A stretch of 64,000 nt of DNA from Stigmatella ashevillena (GTDB lineage Bacteria > Myxococcota > Myxococcia > Myxococcales > Myxococcaceae): positions 434,001 to 498,000 of the forward strand of contig NZ_JAQNDM010000002.1 of NCBI RefSeq assembly GCF_028368975.1, read 5' to 3'. The notes under the pieces were generated by a model. It made no database searches and was not told the origin of the DNA. It worked only from the letters and a program-made list of their open reading frames with translations. The position numbers were made by a program, and so were the translations under genes. Of this stretch, positions 55,447-64,000 are shown in pieces. How positions within the stretch are numbered: position 1 is the stretch's first letter; every line of letters starts with the position of its first letter.

Positions 55447-56751
55447 TCATTTGCGGCTGGCGGGGACAGCCCGCTCTTCCAGGCCCCGCGCGAAGTTGCC
55501 GATGATGAGGCCGGGCCGGGCCGCCTTCAGGCGCTGAAGCAGCTCGCGGATGCCCACGGGCTCTCCGCCCGCGCCCCGCTCCCGTGCCACCTCCAGGTAC
55601 TGGAGTGGATCAATGCACAGCGACCGGGTCTGCACCTGATGGACCTGGTACTTGCTCACCAGCCGCTCCAGGGCCTGCACCTCGCCCTCCCGGTCGGTGA
55701 CGCCCGGAAACAGCAGCAGGTTGAGGGCCAGGTAAGCCCCGCGCTTGTGGGCCAGCGCGATGGAGGCCTCCACGTCTTCCCAGGTGTACTTCACCGGCTT
55801 GTAATAGGCCTCGTAGAGATCCTTCACCGCCGAGTTGAGCGAGACGCGGATCGCATCCAGTCCCGCATCGAACAGCGTCTCCAGGCCATGCGTCAGGCTC
55901 GCGTTGGTGTTGATGTTGATGGAGCCCTTGTCCGTGCGCGCCCGCATGTAGCGGATGGCCTCGGCGATGGCCTTGTAGCGGGTGAGCGGCTCCCCTTCGC
56001 ACCCCTGGCCGAAGCTGATCATCGTCCGGCCCGGCGCGTTCTCCAGATGGTACACGCCGATGGCGCCCATCTCCTCGCCCGACGGGCCATCCTCCATGCG
56101 CTCATGGGACGCCGGGGGGCCATCCGCGGGCTGATCCGAGATGCACCCCACGCAGCGCGCGTTGCACATGACCGACGCGGGGATGGCCCCCTCATCGCGC
56201 ACATAGAAGACGTTCTGCGAGGTGAAGCAGCGGTACAGCAAGGCGCACGTCTTGAGCTGCTTGAGGACTCGGTTGTCCGGGAAGCGCTGGAGGTGCTTGT
56301 CCACGAGTTGGCGCATCTGCGGCGTGGAGTAGTTCTCGGGATCCCAGTGGGATCTCTTGTCGGTGTGGATGGCCCAGGCCACGGGCCCATCCTTTCCCCA
56401 CGCGGCGGCGGTGTATGCCCACTGCGGGAGAATGGGCCCGTCCCCCTTCACCTCGCCCGGAAGAAAGGTGCGGGTGTAACCCGGCGGCAACAGCGCGCCC
56501 ACCGCATTGGGCACGAAGGTCTTCCCGCCCACCTTCATCTCGCGCACCAGTTCCAGCTCTCCCGTCTCGGGATCCAGCCCGACGGGCAGACGCCCAGGCA
56601 AATGGACGAGCCTTCCCGTGGCGGGGAGCGGGATGGGACGGTCCTGCGGGGGCACGAGTTCCTCCCCGCTCCGCAAGGTGGCGATCAAGTAGGGGTGTTC
56701 CATCACCCGCCCTTGAGGATCCGCGAACAGCAACTTGGGTGCCGGCTTCAT
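55447..56751 (-). CDS. Radical SAM protein
   Basis: 434 residues. The Fe-S motif is CNARCVGC (Cys196, Cys200, Cys203), a CxxxCxxC arrangement with an unusually long N-terminal extension. Other radical SAM features follow: FGQGCEGEPLTRY (in place of the GGEP motif), INTNASLTHGLETLF and VSLNSAVKDLYEAYYKP. The C-terminus has no clear second Fe-S cluster. The N-terminal 180 residues, with GLDPETGELELV and LPPGYTRTFLPGEV, may be a substrate-binding domain. The target is unknown. It diverges from alanine dehydrogenase and is separated from frzZ by the tandem repeat. Confidence 0.87.
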   Translation of the reverse strand: MKPAPKLLFADPQGRVMEHPYLIATLRSGEELVPPQDRPIPLPATGRLVHLPGRLPVGLDPETGELELVREMKVGGKTFVPNAVGALLPPGYTRTFLPGEVKGDGPILPQWAYTAAAWGKDGPVAWAIHTDKRSHWDPENYSTPQMRQLVDKHLQRFPDNRVLKQLKTCALLYRCFTSQNVFYVRDEGAIPASVMCNARCVGCISDQPADGPPASHERMEDGPSGEEMGAIGVYHLENAPGRTMISFGQGCEGEPLTRYKAIAEAIRYMRARTDKGSININTNASLTHGLETLFDAGLDAIRVSLNSAVKDLYEAYYKPVKYTWEDVEASIALAHKRGAYLALNLLLFPGVTDREGEVQALERLVSKYQVHQVQTRSLCIDPLQYLEVARERGAGGEPVGIRELLQRLKAARPGLIIGNFARGLEERAVPASRK

Positions 56752-56876
56752 AACATTCTCCCTATCACGCCGCGCCGCGCCACGCTTGGACGCACGCGCA
56801 AGGCTCGTGGGGGCGCCTTGATTCCCGAAGGTCCACTGGTATGGTCCGCCCCGCTGTCTTGCCCTGGAGGCACGTC

Positions 56877-58010
56877 GTGATCGTCGGAGTTCCCAAGGAG
56901 ATCAAAACCCGTGAGTACCGCGTCGGCATGGTGCCCGCGGGCGCGCGAGCGCTGACCAGCGCGGGCCACACGGTGTTGATCGAGACGAACGCGGGCGCGG
57001 GCTCGGGCATCCCGGATACCGAGTATCAACGTGTCGGCGCGCAGATCATCAAGAGCGCGGATGAGGTGTGGTCGCGTGCGGAGATGATCGTCAAGGTGAA
57101 GGAGCCCATCGCGCCCGAGTACGAGCGCATCCAGAACGGGCAGATCATCTACACCTACTTCCACCTGGCCGGCGTGGATCCGGAGCTGACCCGCACGCTC
57201 GTGAAGAAGAGGGCAGCGGCCGTGGCCTACGAGACACTCCAACTGGACGACGGCAGCCTGCCGCTGCTCAAGCCCATGAGCGAGGTGGCCGGGAAGATGG
57301 CCATCCAGGTGGGCGCCACCTGCCTGGAGAAGGCTCACGGCGGCAAGGGCATCCTTTTGAGTGGTGTGCCCGGCGTGCGCCGGGGCCGGGTGGCCGTCAT
57401 TGGCGGGGGCGTGGTGGGAACCTGTGCCGCCAAGGTCGCCGTGGGCATGGGCGCTGAAGTCACCCTCCTTGATGTGAACCTGGAGCGGCTCACCTACCTG
57501 GACGATGTCTTCCTGGGCCGCGTGGCCACGCTGAACTCGGACAGCGAGACCATCGCCCGCACCGTGCGCGAGTCGGACCTGGTCATCGGCGCCGTCCTCA
57601 TTCCCGGCGGCAAGGCCCCCAAGCTCGTCCCCGAAGCCCTGCTCAAGGAGATGGAGCCGGGCTCCGTCGTGGTGGATGTGGCCGTGGACCAAGGCGGCTG
57701 CATCGAGACGTGCCGCCCCACCACCCACGACAACCCCACCTACACCGTGCACGGAGTGGTCCACTACTGCGTGGCCAACATGCCCGGCGCGGTGCCTCAG
57801 ACGTCCACCTACGCGCTGACGAACACCACTCGCCCCTACGCCCGGAAGATCGCCGACCTGGGGCTCGTGGAGGCCATCAAGTCGGACCGGGCCCTGGCAC
57901 GCGCCCTGAACACCTACGACGGCAAGGTGACCTACGAGGCCGTGGCCAAGGACCTCGGGTACGACCATGTGCCCATCCACGACGCGATCAGCGCCAAGGC
58001 CGCCCGGTAA
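56877..58010 (+). CDS. ald: Alanine dehydrogenase
   Basis: Interconverts L-alanine and pyruvate with NAD. The GTG at 56877 has CTGGAGG 6 nt upstream and yields 377 residues, the usual length. Arg15, Lys75 ([12 protein letters not shown]) and His96 (YFHLAG) agree in number with the substrate-binding residues of the structurally studied enzymes. The Rossmann motif [15 protein letters not shown] is near 170-185. The protein is cytosolic and hexameric in the family. It diverges from the radical SAM gene. Confidence 0.97.
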   Translation: MIVGVPKEIKTREYRVGMVPAGARALTSAGHTVLIETNAGAGSGIPDTEYQRVGAQIIKSADEVWSRAEMIVKVKEPIAPEYERIQNGQIIYTYFHLAGVDPELTRTLVKKRAAAVAYETLQLDDGSLPLLKPMSEVAGKMAIQVGATCLEKAHGGKGILLSGVPGVRRGRVAVIGGGVVGTCAAKVAVGMGAEVTLLDVNLERLTYLDDVFLGRVATLNSDSETIARTVRESDLVIGAVLIPGGKAPKLVPEALLKEMEPGSVVVDVAVDQGGCIETCRPTTHDNPTYTVHGVVHYCVANMPGAVPQTSTYALTNTTRPYARKIADLGLVEAIKSDRALARALNTYDGKVTYEAVAKDLGYDHVPIHDAISAKAAR

Positions 58011-58029
58011 CGGGCTCTCGTCCCACCCC

Positions 58030-58052
58030 GGAGGGCTGCTTGCCTGCCCTCC
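58030..58052 (+). terminator. Hairpin downstream of ald
   Basis: Perfect 7-bp stem GGAGGGC (58030-58036) with GCCCTCC (58046-58052), 9-nt loop, 19 bp after the ald stop. Confidence 0.55.
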
Positions 58053-58149
58053 TGCCTGCCTTCCCAGGCCATTTGGAATAAAGATTGTCCCAAGGTGTCC
58101 CTCGTCCTTAAGAGCAACCGTGCGAACGACAATGTTGGGGACTGTGTTG

Positions 58150-58177
58150 TTGACCAATCTGTTCCCGTGCATACATT
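58150..58177 (+). promoter_or_regulatory. Candidate sigma-70-type promoter for the ECF sigma gene
   Basis: TTGACC (58150-58155) and TACATT (58172-58177) with a 16-bp spacer, about 57 bp upstream of the ATG at 58235, in an AT-richer stretch. Confidence 0.5.
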
Positions 58178-58234
58178 GATCGGCAGATAACAATGCTTTC
58201 GCCTGTAATCTCGGGCCTTTAGGAAGGCGGCGAC

Positions 58235-58876
58235 ATGTTGGACTTCAGGCAACCGAATCGGACGAAACAGGAATTCGAGGAGCTGGCCCTGGCCCACCTC
58301 GATCCGCTCTACTCCGCCGCCCTGCGGCTGACGAAGAACGAGCGCGATGCGGAAGATCTCGTGCAGGACACCTGCATGCGGGCCTACCGCTTCTTCGACA
58401 AGTTCGAGCGCGGCACCAACATCAAGGCGTGGCTCTTCAAGATCCTCACCAACACCTTCATCAACCGATACCGGCGCAAGGTGAAGGAGCGCACCGTCGT
58501 GGAGGGGGTCGAGCGCGAGGCGGTCCACGAGCGCTTCGTGAGCCGCGACGCGACGGACTTCGCCGCCAATCCCGAGCAATACTTCTTCGACCGGTTGCTG
58601 TCGGATGATGTACTCCGGGCCATCGACTCGCTGCCCATCGACTTCCGGCTGGTGGTCATCCTCGCGGACTTGCAGGAGTTCTCTTACAAGGAGATCGCCG
58701 AGATTCTCGAGTGCCCCGTGGGCACGGTGATGAGCCGCCTGTTCCGGGGCCGCAAACTCCTGCAGAAGACGCTGCGCGAGTACGCCGAGGGTCAGGGGGT
58801 CTTCCGCCATGACGCGGAGCCTGTGAAGGCGCCTGCGGATCTGGAAGAGTACCGTCACAGGAAGAAGACGGGGTAG
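58235..58876 (+). CDS. rpoE1: ECF RNA polymerase sigma factor (RpoE1-like)
   Basis: 213-residue ECF (group 4) sigma factor. Region 2 is about 15-85 ([20 protein letters not shown], then [19 protein letters not shown]) and region 4 about 125-180 ([25 protein letters not shown]). It is followed by its own zinc anti-sigma gene. In M. xanthus an ECF sigma called RpoE1, linked to motility behaviour, is encoded near frz genes; the name rests on that recalled synteny. The ATG follows AGGAAGG. Confidence 0.9.
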   Translation: MLDFRQPNRTKQEFEELALAHLDPLYSAALRLTKNERDAEDLVQDTCMRAYRFFDKFERGTNIKAWLFKILTNTFINRYRRKVKERTVVEGVEREAVHERFVSRDATDFAANPEQYFFDRLLSDDVLRAIDSLPIDFRLVVILADLQEFSYKEIAEILECPVGTVMSRLFRGRKLLQKTLREYAEGQGVFRHDAEPVKAPADLEEYRHRKKTG

Positions 58877-58949
58877 CAAGAGGTTGACGGGCCCAGAGGC
58901 ATTTCAGCCCCGGGGCCCGTCGCACACTGGCCCTCCTCACAGAGCGCTC

Positions 58950-59777
58950 ATGACCTGCCAGGAACTCGATCGGTTGCTCTACCCGTACCTCGATGGCGAG
59001 TTTCAGCCCGAGGAGCGGATTGAAGTCGAGACCCACCTCGCCACGTGCGAGCCCTGCACCCAACGGGTCGAACACGAGTCGGCGGTCCGGCAGGTGTTGC
59101 GCCGCGCGGCCAACCACTCCGTCCAGTCGCGCCGGGCTCCCGCCTCTCTCCGCGCTGGAATTCAGCTGGGAATGAAGCAGGAACACCGCCGGGCCCAGCA
59201 GCTTCAATGGCTGCGCATGGGGGCTGCGGCACTGGTGGTGGCGACGGTCGGGGGTGCCTGGGTGACGACCCGCCCCGAAGAGCGCCTCCACTTCGTGGAA
59301 GAGGCGGTCCGTCGCCACTCCAAGCGGCTTCCCTTCGAGATTGCCAACGTGGCCCCGGAGCACGTGGAGGCCTGGTTCGATGGAAAGCTGGATCACCCGG
59401 TCCCCGTGCCGCGGCTGCGCAACGTGAGCCTGTCCGGTGCGCGCATCTCCAACATCAAGGATCGTCCGGCCGCTTACATCAGCTACGAGACGCCCCCGCT
59501 GAAGGAAGGCGAAGAGGGCCGCCGCATTGGGGTCTTTGTCTTCGACGATGCGCGGCAGGATCTGGATGCCCAGGCGCTGCCCGCCGTCCAGATGGACTCG
59601 AGCAACGGCTACAACGTGGCCGTCTGGCGCGAGGGAGAGATCGTCTATGAGCTGGTGTCCGATCTGGACGAAGCGGACATCCGCAAGCTGCTGACGGAGA
59701 AGGAGCTGCGCTTGGGCAACGCGCCGCTCCCCCAGACACCGTCCCTGCCCATTCGTCCTGCGTCCCACGTGCCGTAG
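58950..59777 (+). CDS. Zinc-binding anti-sigma factor (zf-HC2 / ZAS type)
   Basis: 275 residues from the ATG at 58950; a TTG start at 58884 would add 22 residues lacking a recognisable site. The ZAS motif is His29-x3-Cys33-x2-Cys36 (VETHLATCEPC), preceded by Cys3, as in RsrA-type proteins. One transmembrane helix lies at about 89-107 (RMGAAALVVATVGGAWV), followed by a periplasmic domain of about 165 residues with a beta-rich portion (RIGVFVFDDARQDLDAQALP). It should hold the adjacent ECF factor inactive at the membrane until an envelope or oxidative signal appears. Confidence 0.87.
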   Translation: MTCQELDRLLYPYLDGEFQPEERIEVETHLATCEPCTQRVEHESAVRQVLRRAANHSVQSRRAPASLRAGIQLGMKQEHRRAQQLQWLRMGAAALVVATVGGAWVTTRPEERLHFVEEAVRRHSKRLPFEIANVAPEHVEAWFDGKLDHPVPVPRLRNVSLSGARISNIKDRPAAYISYETPPLKEGEEGRRIGVFVFDDARQDLDAQALPAVQMDSSNGYNVAVWREGEIVYELVSDLDEADIRKLLTEKELRLGNAPLPQTPSLPIRPASHVP

Positions 59778-59792
59778 CACGCCGGGGCATGA

Positions 59793-59829
59793 GCCTGGCC
59801 GCCCTCCAGGCACCAGCCCGCTACGGGCC
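59793..59829 (+). terminator. Two small hairpins after the anti-sigma gene
   Basis: GCCTGG (59793-59798) pairs with CCAGGC (59806-59811); a second hairpin GCCCG-CTA-CGGGC spans 59817-59829. The stems are short and no T tract follows. Confidence 0.4.
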
Positions 59830-59863
59830 TGTTGCCTCCCGGGAACCGCGCCGGGCCCGATCA

Positions 59864-59892
59864 TTGACGGTCCCCACTCTGGCCGATAGCCT
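59864..59892 (+). promoter_or_regulatory. Candidate promoter for frzS
   Basis: TTGACG (59864-59869), 17-bp spacer and TAGCCT (59887-59892), about 80 bp before the frzS ATG. The -35 is good and the -10 is weak. Confidence 0.4.
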
Positions 59893-59973
59893 CGTTGGAG
59901 ATTTTTTCCGTCGCCCGCCATCGCCTGTGCGAGGCCTTCCGCGTGCGCCGCTTCCAGGTCGGGCCGTCCGTCC

Positions 59974-61755
59974 ATGTCCAAGAGAATCCTGATTGTCGAA
60001 AGTGACACCACCCTTTCCGCGACCCTGCGTGAGGCCTTGGACTCCCGGGGCTTTGGGGTGGACGAGACGGCCGACGGCAAGGGATGCGTGGAGCAGATCC
60101 GCAGAGATCGCCCGGACCTGGTGGTGCTGGCGGTGGATCTGTCCGGCGGACAGAACGGCTACCTCATCTGCGGCAAGCTGAAGAAGGACGACGATCTCAA
60201 GAACGTTCCCATCGTCATCATCGGAAATCCGGACGGTTTTGCCGCCCACCGCAAGCTCAGGGCCCACGCGGACGAGTATGTCGCCAAGCCCGTGGACTCG
60301 GAGCTGTTGGTGGAGCGCGTAGGCGCGCTGATCGGCTTCCCGGACACGGTGATGGGCGAGGTGGTGGAGAACGAGGGCCTCACGCTCGACGGTCTGGCGG
60401 ACGAGCCGATGTCCGACGATGAGCCGATCGTCACCGGCGAGAGCGCCGAGGAGATCGCCGTCGAGGAAGCCTCCAGCTCATCGGGCGAAGAGCTGGACAT
60501 GCTCGACGCGGCCTTCAACGACATGTCCGACGGGGGCGTTCCTGAGGACGAGGAGCCCGTGGTGGCGCCCGTGGACTCCGAGGGGGAAGAGGATCTCTCT
60601 TCTCTCGACAACCTCGGCATGGACTCCGAGGACGCCCTGGATGCCCTCGGGGATGAGGCGGACGAGAAGACCCAGATCGGGTTTCTCTCGCCCCTTCATG
60701 AGCCTGAGATCGTCACGCCCAAGCCCACCGCGCCTGCCCCTCGCCCCGCCCCGGTGGCCACGGCCCCTGTCCCCGCGCGTGTCTCGAGCCCTGCTGCGCC
60801 CGTGACGTCGGCGGCGGACGCCGCAGAGCTCCGCAACCTGCGCGCCAAGGTCGCGGAACTTCAGAGCGCCCTTGAGGACGCCCAGTCCCAGACCTCCTCG
60901 GCGGAGGGCCGGGTGCAGGAGCTGGAATCCCAGTTGGAGACGCAGACGACAGAGCTGGAGACGGCCCGCGCCTCCGCCGGCAAGAACGACAAGGACACCT
61001 TCGCGCTCCGCGATGCGGTCAACAAGAAGGACAAGGAGATCCTCCGGCTCAAGAGCGAGTTGAACCTCCGAGAGCAGGAGAAGGACCGGGAGATCTCCCG
61101 TATCAAGGGCGAGCTGACCCAGAAGGAGCACGACTTCGTCGAGCTGCAGGACAAGCAACTCGAGCTGGAGCGGCAGACCACCGATTCGGCCGCGGAGCTG
61201 GCGCGCCGGGACGCACAGATCAAGACGCTGACCACCAAGGCCGATCAGCTCGCCGCCGACCGCAAGAAGGTGGACCAGCAGCTGCTCGCCGCCAAGGAGG
61301 AAGCGCGCGGAGCCACCTCGAAGCTCACTGCCTTGCAGGCCGAGGTGGACTCGCACCAGGAGCAGCAGAGCGCCGCGCAGGCGGAGCTGGAGGAGCTGCG
61401 CGGACGGACAGATCAGCTCGAAGCGTCGCTCCAGGCCGCCCAGGGCGAGTCCGAGGAGCTGCGCGGCCAGTTGGAAGCCTCCCGCCAGGAGGCCAGCGAC
61501 GTGCAGGGCCAGCTCGAGCAGGCACAGTCGGAACTCTCCAGCCAGGCCGCCCAGGCCGCCGAGGAGACCGAGGGCCTGCGCAAGCGCATCTCCGAGTTGG
61601 AAGAGGCCGCGGTGCGCAGCGAGGAGCGTGTCACGAAGCTCTACTCGCGCATCAAGAACGACGAGAAGCTGCGCGAGCGTGCCAAGAAGGCGCTGGGAAT
61701 CGCCCAGCAGCTCCTGGACGAGCCCTCCTCCTCGCTGGACGAAGCCGCGGCCTGA
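59974..61755 (+). CDS. frzS: FrzS, pseudo-receiver and coiled-coil social-motility protein
   Basis: 593 residues. The N-terminal receiver-like domain (about 1-125) starts MSKRILIVESDTTLSATLRE and keeps Asp55, His92 and Lys105, but the switch Ser/Thr appears as Gly84 (VIIGNPDG), consistent with the atypical receiver described for M. xanthus FrzS, whose His92 also lies at 92. An acidic Pro/Ala linker (about 126-280) leads to a long coiled coil (about 285-575) of Glu/Leu/Arg heptads. In Myxococcus, FrzS localises dynamically to the poles and supports type IV pilus-dependent social motility. The coiled coil here is a little longer than the 555-residue M. xanthus protein would suggest. Confidence 0.95.
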   Translation: MSKRILIVESDTTLSATLREALDSRGFGVDETADGKGCVEQIRRDRPDLVVLAVDLSGGQNGYLICGKLKKDDDLKNVPIVIIGNPDGFAAHRKLRAHADEYVAKPVDSELLVERVGALIGFPDTVMGEVVENEGLTLDGLADEPMSDDEPIVTGESAEEIAVEEASSSSGEELDMLDAAFNDMSDGGVPEDEEPVVAPVDSEGEEDLSSLDNLGMDSEDALDALGDEADEKTQIGFLSPLHEPEIVTPKPTAPAPRPAPVATAPVPARVSSPAAPVTSAADAAELRNLRAKVAELQSALEDAQSQTSSAEGRVQELESQLETQTTELETARASAGKNDKDTFALRDAVNKKDKEILRLKSELNLREQEKDREISRIKGELTQKEHDFVELQDKQLELERQTTDSAAELARRDAQIKTLTTKADQLAADRKKVDQQLLAAKEEARGATSKLTALQAEVDSHQEQQSAAQAELEELRGRTDQLEASLQAAQGESEELRGQLEASRQEASDVQGQLEQAQSELSSQAAQAAEETEGLRKRISELEEAAVRSEERVTKLYSRIKNDEKLRERAKKALGIAQQLLDEPSSSLDEAAA

Positions 61756-61782
61756 GACAGCGGCTCCGGAGCGCTCCCCTCC

Positions 61783-62733
61783 TCACAGTTTGCGCATCCG
61801 GATGCGGCTCACCTTGTGGTCCGGCCCCTTGGCCAGGATGAGGCGTGCCCGAGAGCGGGTGGGCGCGATGTTCTGAGCCAGGTTCGGGCCGTTGATCTCC
61901 TCCCACAGGGTCTCCGCCCGGGCGATGGCTTCTTCCCGCGTCAGCTTGGTGAAGGAGCGGAAGAAGGACTTCTCGTCGTGGAAGGCCGTGTCCCATAACC
62001 GCAGGAAGCGGTTGACGTACCAGCGGCGGATGTCCTGCTCGTTGGCATCCACGTAGATCGAAAAGTCGAAGAAGTCCGAGAGGAAGATGCGCGGTATGGA
62101 CTCGGCGTCCGTGGGCCCCGTCTGCAACACGTTGAGCCCCTCCAGGATGAGGATGTCCGGCTGGCGGATCGTCTTCACCTCGCCCGGGACGATGTCGTAG
62201 GTGTGGTGCGAGTAGATGGAGGTGGTGACCTCGGACCGGCCCGACTTCAGATCGGCCAGGAAGCGCACCAGCGCGCGCCGATCGTAGCTCTCGGGGAACC
62301 CCTTGCGCTTCATGAGGCCGCGCTTGGTCAGCACGTTGTTGGGAAACAGGAAGCCGTCGGTGGTGACGAGCTCCACGCGCGGATGATCCGGCCAGCGACC
62401 CAGCAACGCCTGGAGGATGCGCGCCGTGGTGCTCTTGCCCACCGCGACACTGCCGGCAATGCCGATGACGAAGGGGACTTTCTGGGCGAAGCCCCCCAGG
62501 AAGGACTGCTGGGCCGTCCACAGGTTCTGCGTCGCGGCGACGTTGAGGTTCAGCAGACGCGACAGCGGCAGATAGACGTCAACGACTTCATTGAGATCAA
62601 GCTGCTCCCCCAGGCCCCTCAGTTGTTCGACCTCCTCCTCTGAGAGCGGCAGCGGCGTGGCCGCCCGCAGGGCCCGCCACTCCTCTCTGCCAAAATCGAC
62701 ATACAGGGACGGGCTCGAACTCGAGCTGAACAT
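61783..62733 (-). CDS. coaA: Type I pantothenate kinase
   Basis: Catalyses the first step of coenzyme A synthesis, ATP-dependent phosphorylation of pantothenate. 316 residues, the family length. Walker A GSVAVGKS is at 94-101. Other CoaA segments are [38 protein letters not shown] and FVDANE-type [15 protein letters not shown]. It is the last gene of an operon with the helical unknown at 62738 (4-bp gap) and coaX. It converges on frzS. Confidence 0.96.
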   Translation of the reverse strand: MFSSSSSPSLYVDFGREEWRALRAATPLPLSEEEVEQLRGLGEQLDLNEVVDVYLPLSRLLNLNVAATQNLWTAQQSFLGGFAQKVPFVIGIAGSVAVGKSTTARILQALLGRWPDHPRVELVTTDGFLFPNNVLTKRGLMKRKGFPESYDRRALVRFLADLKSGRSEVTTSIYSHHTYDIVPGEVKTIRQPDILILEGLNVLQTGPTDAESIPRIFLSDFFDFSIYVDANEQDIRRWYVNRFLRLWDTAFHDEKSFFRSFTKLTREEAIARAETLWEEINGPNLAQNIAPTRSRARLILAKGPDHKVSRIRMRKL

Positions 62734-62737
62734 GGGC

Positions 62738-63874
62738 TCATCCTCCCTCCTTCTTGGGTGCCGTCTTCTTCTCCAGCACCTTCTTGGCGAAGCTTTGCAC
62801 GCCCGAGGGGACGTTGCGGTCCTTCGACAAATCCTTCAGCTCCGAATCCCGCAGCGAGTTGAGGAACTTCATCACCACCGTGAGCGGCACCTTGGGGTTC
62901 TTCACCAGGGCCAGCTTGATCTTCAAGTTCTTCGTCCACTCCCGGTTGCCATAAATGATGCGCAGCACCTCCTCGTTCGCCGCCTTGTTACCCGCGGAGA
63001 GAAGCACCTCACCATCGGTGATTCGGGGGCTGCGAATGACCGCCGTGCACACCAGCTTGTTCGAGTCGCGGATCAACGCCGAGCGAGCTTCCTTGTTCCC
63101 CAGCGTCGCCAGTTTGATCTTCTCCGCGATGCTCATCTTCATGATGCGCTGGGTGAGGTTGAGGCGCTTGCCCTCCTCCATGGGCGCCGCGGTCTCCTCC
63201 GGGCCCCCTTCCTCCTGGAACTCCTGAAGCACCTGCTCCGCCGTGGGCCCCGGATCCGGCGGCGCCGCCACCGCCTGAGGACCGAAGAGGCGCACGCGGG
63301 CCGCTTGCATCTGCGGTACGTCCGTCAACGTCAGTCCGCTGCGGACCGCGAAGTCACACACCGAGTCGATGAGCGCCGGGCCCACCTGCCCGTTGGCGCA
63401 GAGGTTGCGGATGATGTTCTCGTGGCGAAGGATGCGCAGCTGGTTCTGGCCGATGATTTCCGCCAGCTTCGCGCTGCAGTCCCGCGCCACGTCGGCCACC
63501 GCCTCATCGGGGGTCGAGGCGTTGAGGACCAGCATCTCCGCGTAAACGTCCTTGCCGCGCAAAAGCCCCAGGAACCAGCCCAGCACGGGGGCCTGCACGC
63601 CCTCGTCCCGGAGCGCGGACCCCAGGATGCGGTCCGGCAGCCCAGCGGCCGTCTTGGGCGCCGTGTCGCGCACCCCCTGCTCCGTGTCGTACGTGAGCAT
63701 GTACAGCACGCCCAGCATGTCCGAGGGGTTGAGCGGCACCAGCCCCTTGGCCGCCATCATCCGCAAGGGGACCGGAGCGGCCGGATCCACGTGCTTGCGC
63801 ATGTTGGGCGGAAGGAACTCCGCGTTGAAGGGACAGCCCGGCGGGGCAGCGGGAACGGGAGCAGCAGTGGTCAT
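62738..63874 (-). CDS. Helical protein of unknown function between coaX and coaA
   Basis: 378 residues. The ATG at 63874 overlaps the coaX stop as ATGA. The N-terminus is Pro/Ala-rich, with no signal peptide. Two helical regions follow (about 40-195 and 235-355) joined by a Pro/Glu-rich hinge (about 205-235). Recurrent segments such as [40 protein letters not shown] and [20 protein letters not shown] look like HEAT/Leu-rich-type helical repeats. The Lys-rich C-terminus ends [10 protein letters not shown]. No known domain is recognised. Its place inside a CoA-synthesis operon is the only clue to its role. Confidence 0.7.
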   Translation of the reverse strand: MTTAAPVPAAPPGCPFNAEFLPPNMRKHVDPAAPVPLRMMAAKGLVPLNPSDMLGVLYMLTYDTEQGVRDTAPKTAAGLPDRILGSALRDEGVQAPVLGWFLGLLRGKDVYAEMLVLNASTPDEAVADVARDCSAKLAEIIGQNQLRILRHENIIRNLCANGQVGPALIDSVCDFAVRSGLTLTDVPQMQAARVRLFGPQAVAAPPDPGPTAEQVLQEFQEEGGPEETAAPMEEGKRLNLTQRIMKMSIAEKIKLATLGNKEARSALIRDSNKLVCTAVIRSPRITDGEVLLSAGNKAANEEVLRIIYGNREWTKNLKIKLALVKNPKVPLTVVMKFLNSLRDSELKDLSKDRNVPSGVQSFAKKVLEKKTAPKKEGG

Positions 63875-64000
63875 GTCGCGTAGTTCCTTCCGTAGATGAT
63901 GCGCAGCCCCTCGAGCATGAGGAGCTCGTCCACTTCCTGGATGACCTTCGACTCCCCCGCGACGAGCGCCGCCATCTCTCCGGTGGCGATGATCTTCGCG
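63871..64000 (-). CDS. coaX: Type III pantothenate kinase, C-terminal part (partial at window edge)
   Basis: Only the last 42 codons are present. Their translation, [18 protein letters not shown] then [17 protein letters not shown], matches the conserved C-terminus of CoaX (ATGG-type loop, then LTLEGLxxIYxRN). The stop overlaps the next ATG. CoaX does the same reaction as CoaA by an unrelated fold and is insensitive to CoA feedback. The family call rests on a short stretch. Confidence 0.8.
   Translation of the reverse strand, partial: AKIIATGEMAALVAGESKVIQEVDELLMLEGLRIIYGRNYAT

Overview
The window is high-GC and gene-dense, and reads as myxobacterial chromosome (Myxococcota, suborder Cystobacterineae; a Stigmatella/Cystobacter/Myxococcus-type organism). 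The decisive evidence is a complete Frz chemosensory locus: frzZ diverging from frzA-frzB-frzCD-frzE-frzG-frzF, with frzS a few kilobases away. The order, the domain make-up and several phospho-site residue numbers match what I recall for Myxococcus xanthus. One-component kinases, hybrid kinases, tight overlapping operons and long antisense shadow ORFs also fit this group. I see no tRNA, rRNA, insertion sequence, prophage or CRISPR array.

Layout. 1-4.8 kb: end of a GH46 chitosanase gene, a myxobacterial envelope protein, an AI-2E-type permease, a small lipoprotein and a 38-residue very basic protein. 4.8-14.2 kb: a DmpA/BapA-type peptidase, then an RND efflux operon (lipoprotein adaptor, RND pump, MarR regulator, TolC channel, and an Omp85-like barrel). 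14.4-28 kb: a 1814-residue Ser/Thr-kinase/ATPase/GAF/histidine-kinase protein that converges on a tightly overlapped five-gene operon. That operon encodes a Ser/Thr kinase-receiver-degenerate cyclase, two acetoacetate-decarboxylase-fold proteins and two large FAD oxidoreductases. It is the best candidate here for an undescribed system. 28.2-34.9 kb: a metallo-beta-lactamase-fold lipoprotein, a fused double ATP-grasp (D-Ala-D-Ala ligase-like) protein with RDD and DUF4177-like partners, hemB, and two divergent stand-alone receivers.

35-46.6 kb: an ABC transporter operon ending in a YkgJ-type Cys-cluster protein, a YeiH-type transporter converging on a LysR regulator, a beta-barrel protein, a multidomain peptidoglycan amidase, a TrmN6-type tRNA methyltransferase, a DUF1015-like protein and a membrane protein. 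46.8-61.8 kb: a PHA-system protein, the frz locus, a 13-bp tandem repeat, a radical SAM protein, alanine dehydrogenase, an ECF sigma factor with its zinc anti-sigma factor, and frzS. 61.8-64 kb: coaA (type I pantothenate kinase), an alpha-helical unknown, and the 3' end of coaX (type III pantothenate kinase), in one overlapping operon.

How the genes work together. Frz proteins sense and adapt (FrzCD, FrzF, FrzG), phosphorylate (FrzE with FrzA/FrzB) and pass the signal to FrzZ to set cell-reversal frequency; FrzS serves polar, pilus-driven social motility. The RND genes would form a tripartite pump under local MarR control. The FAD/ADC operon looks like a redox or lipid/isoprenoid-type pathway with its own signalling protein, but its substrate is unknown.
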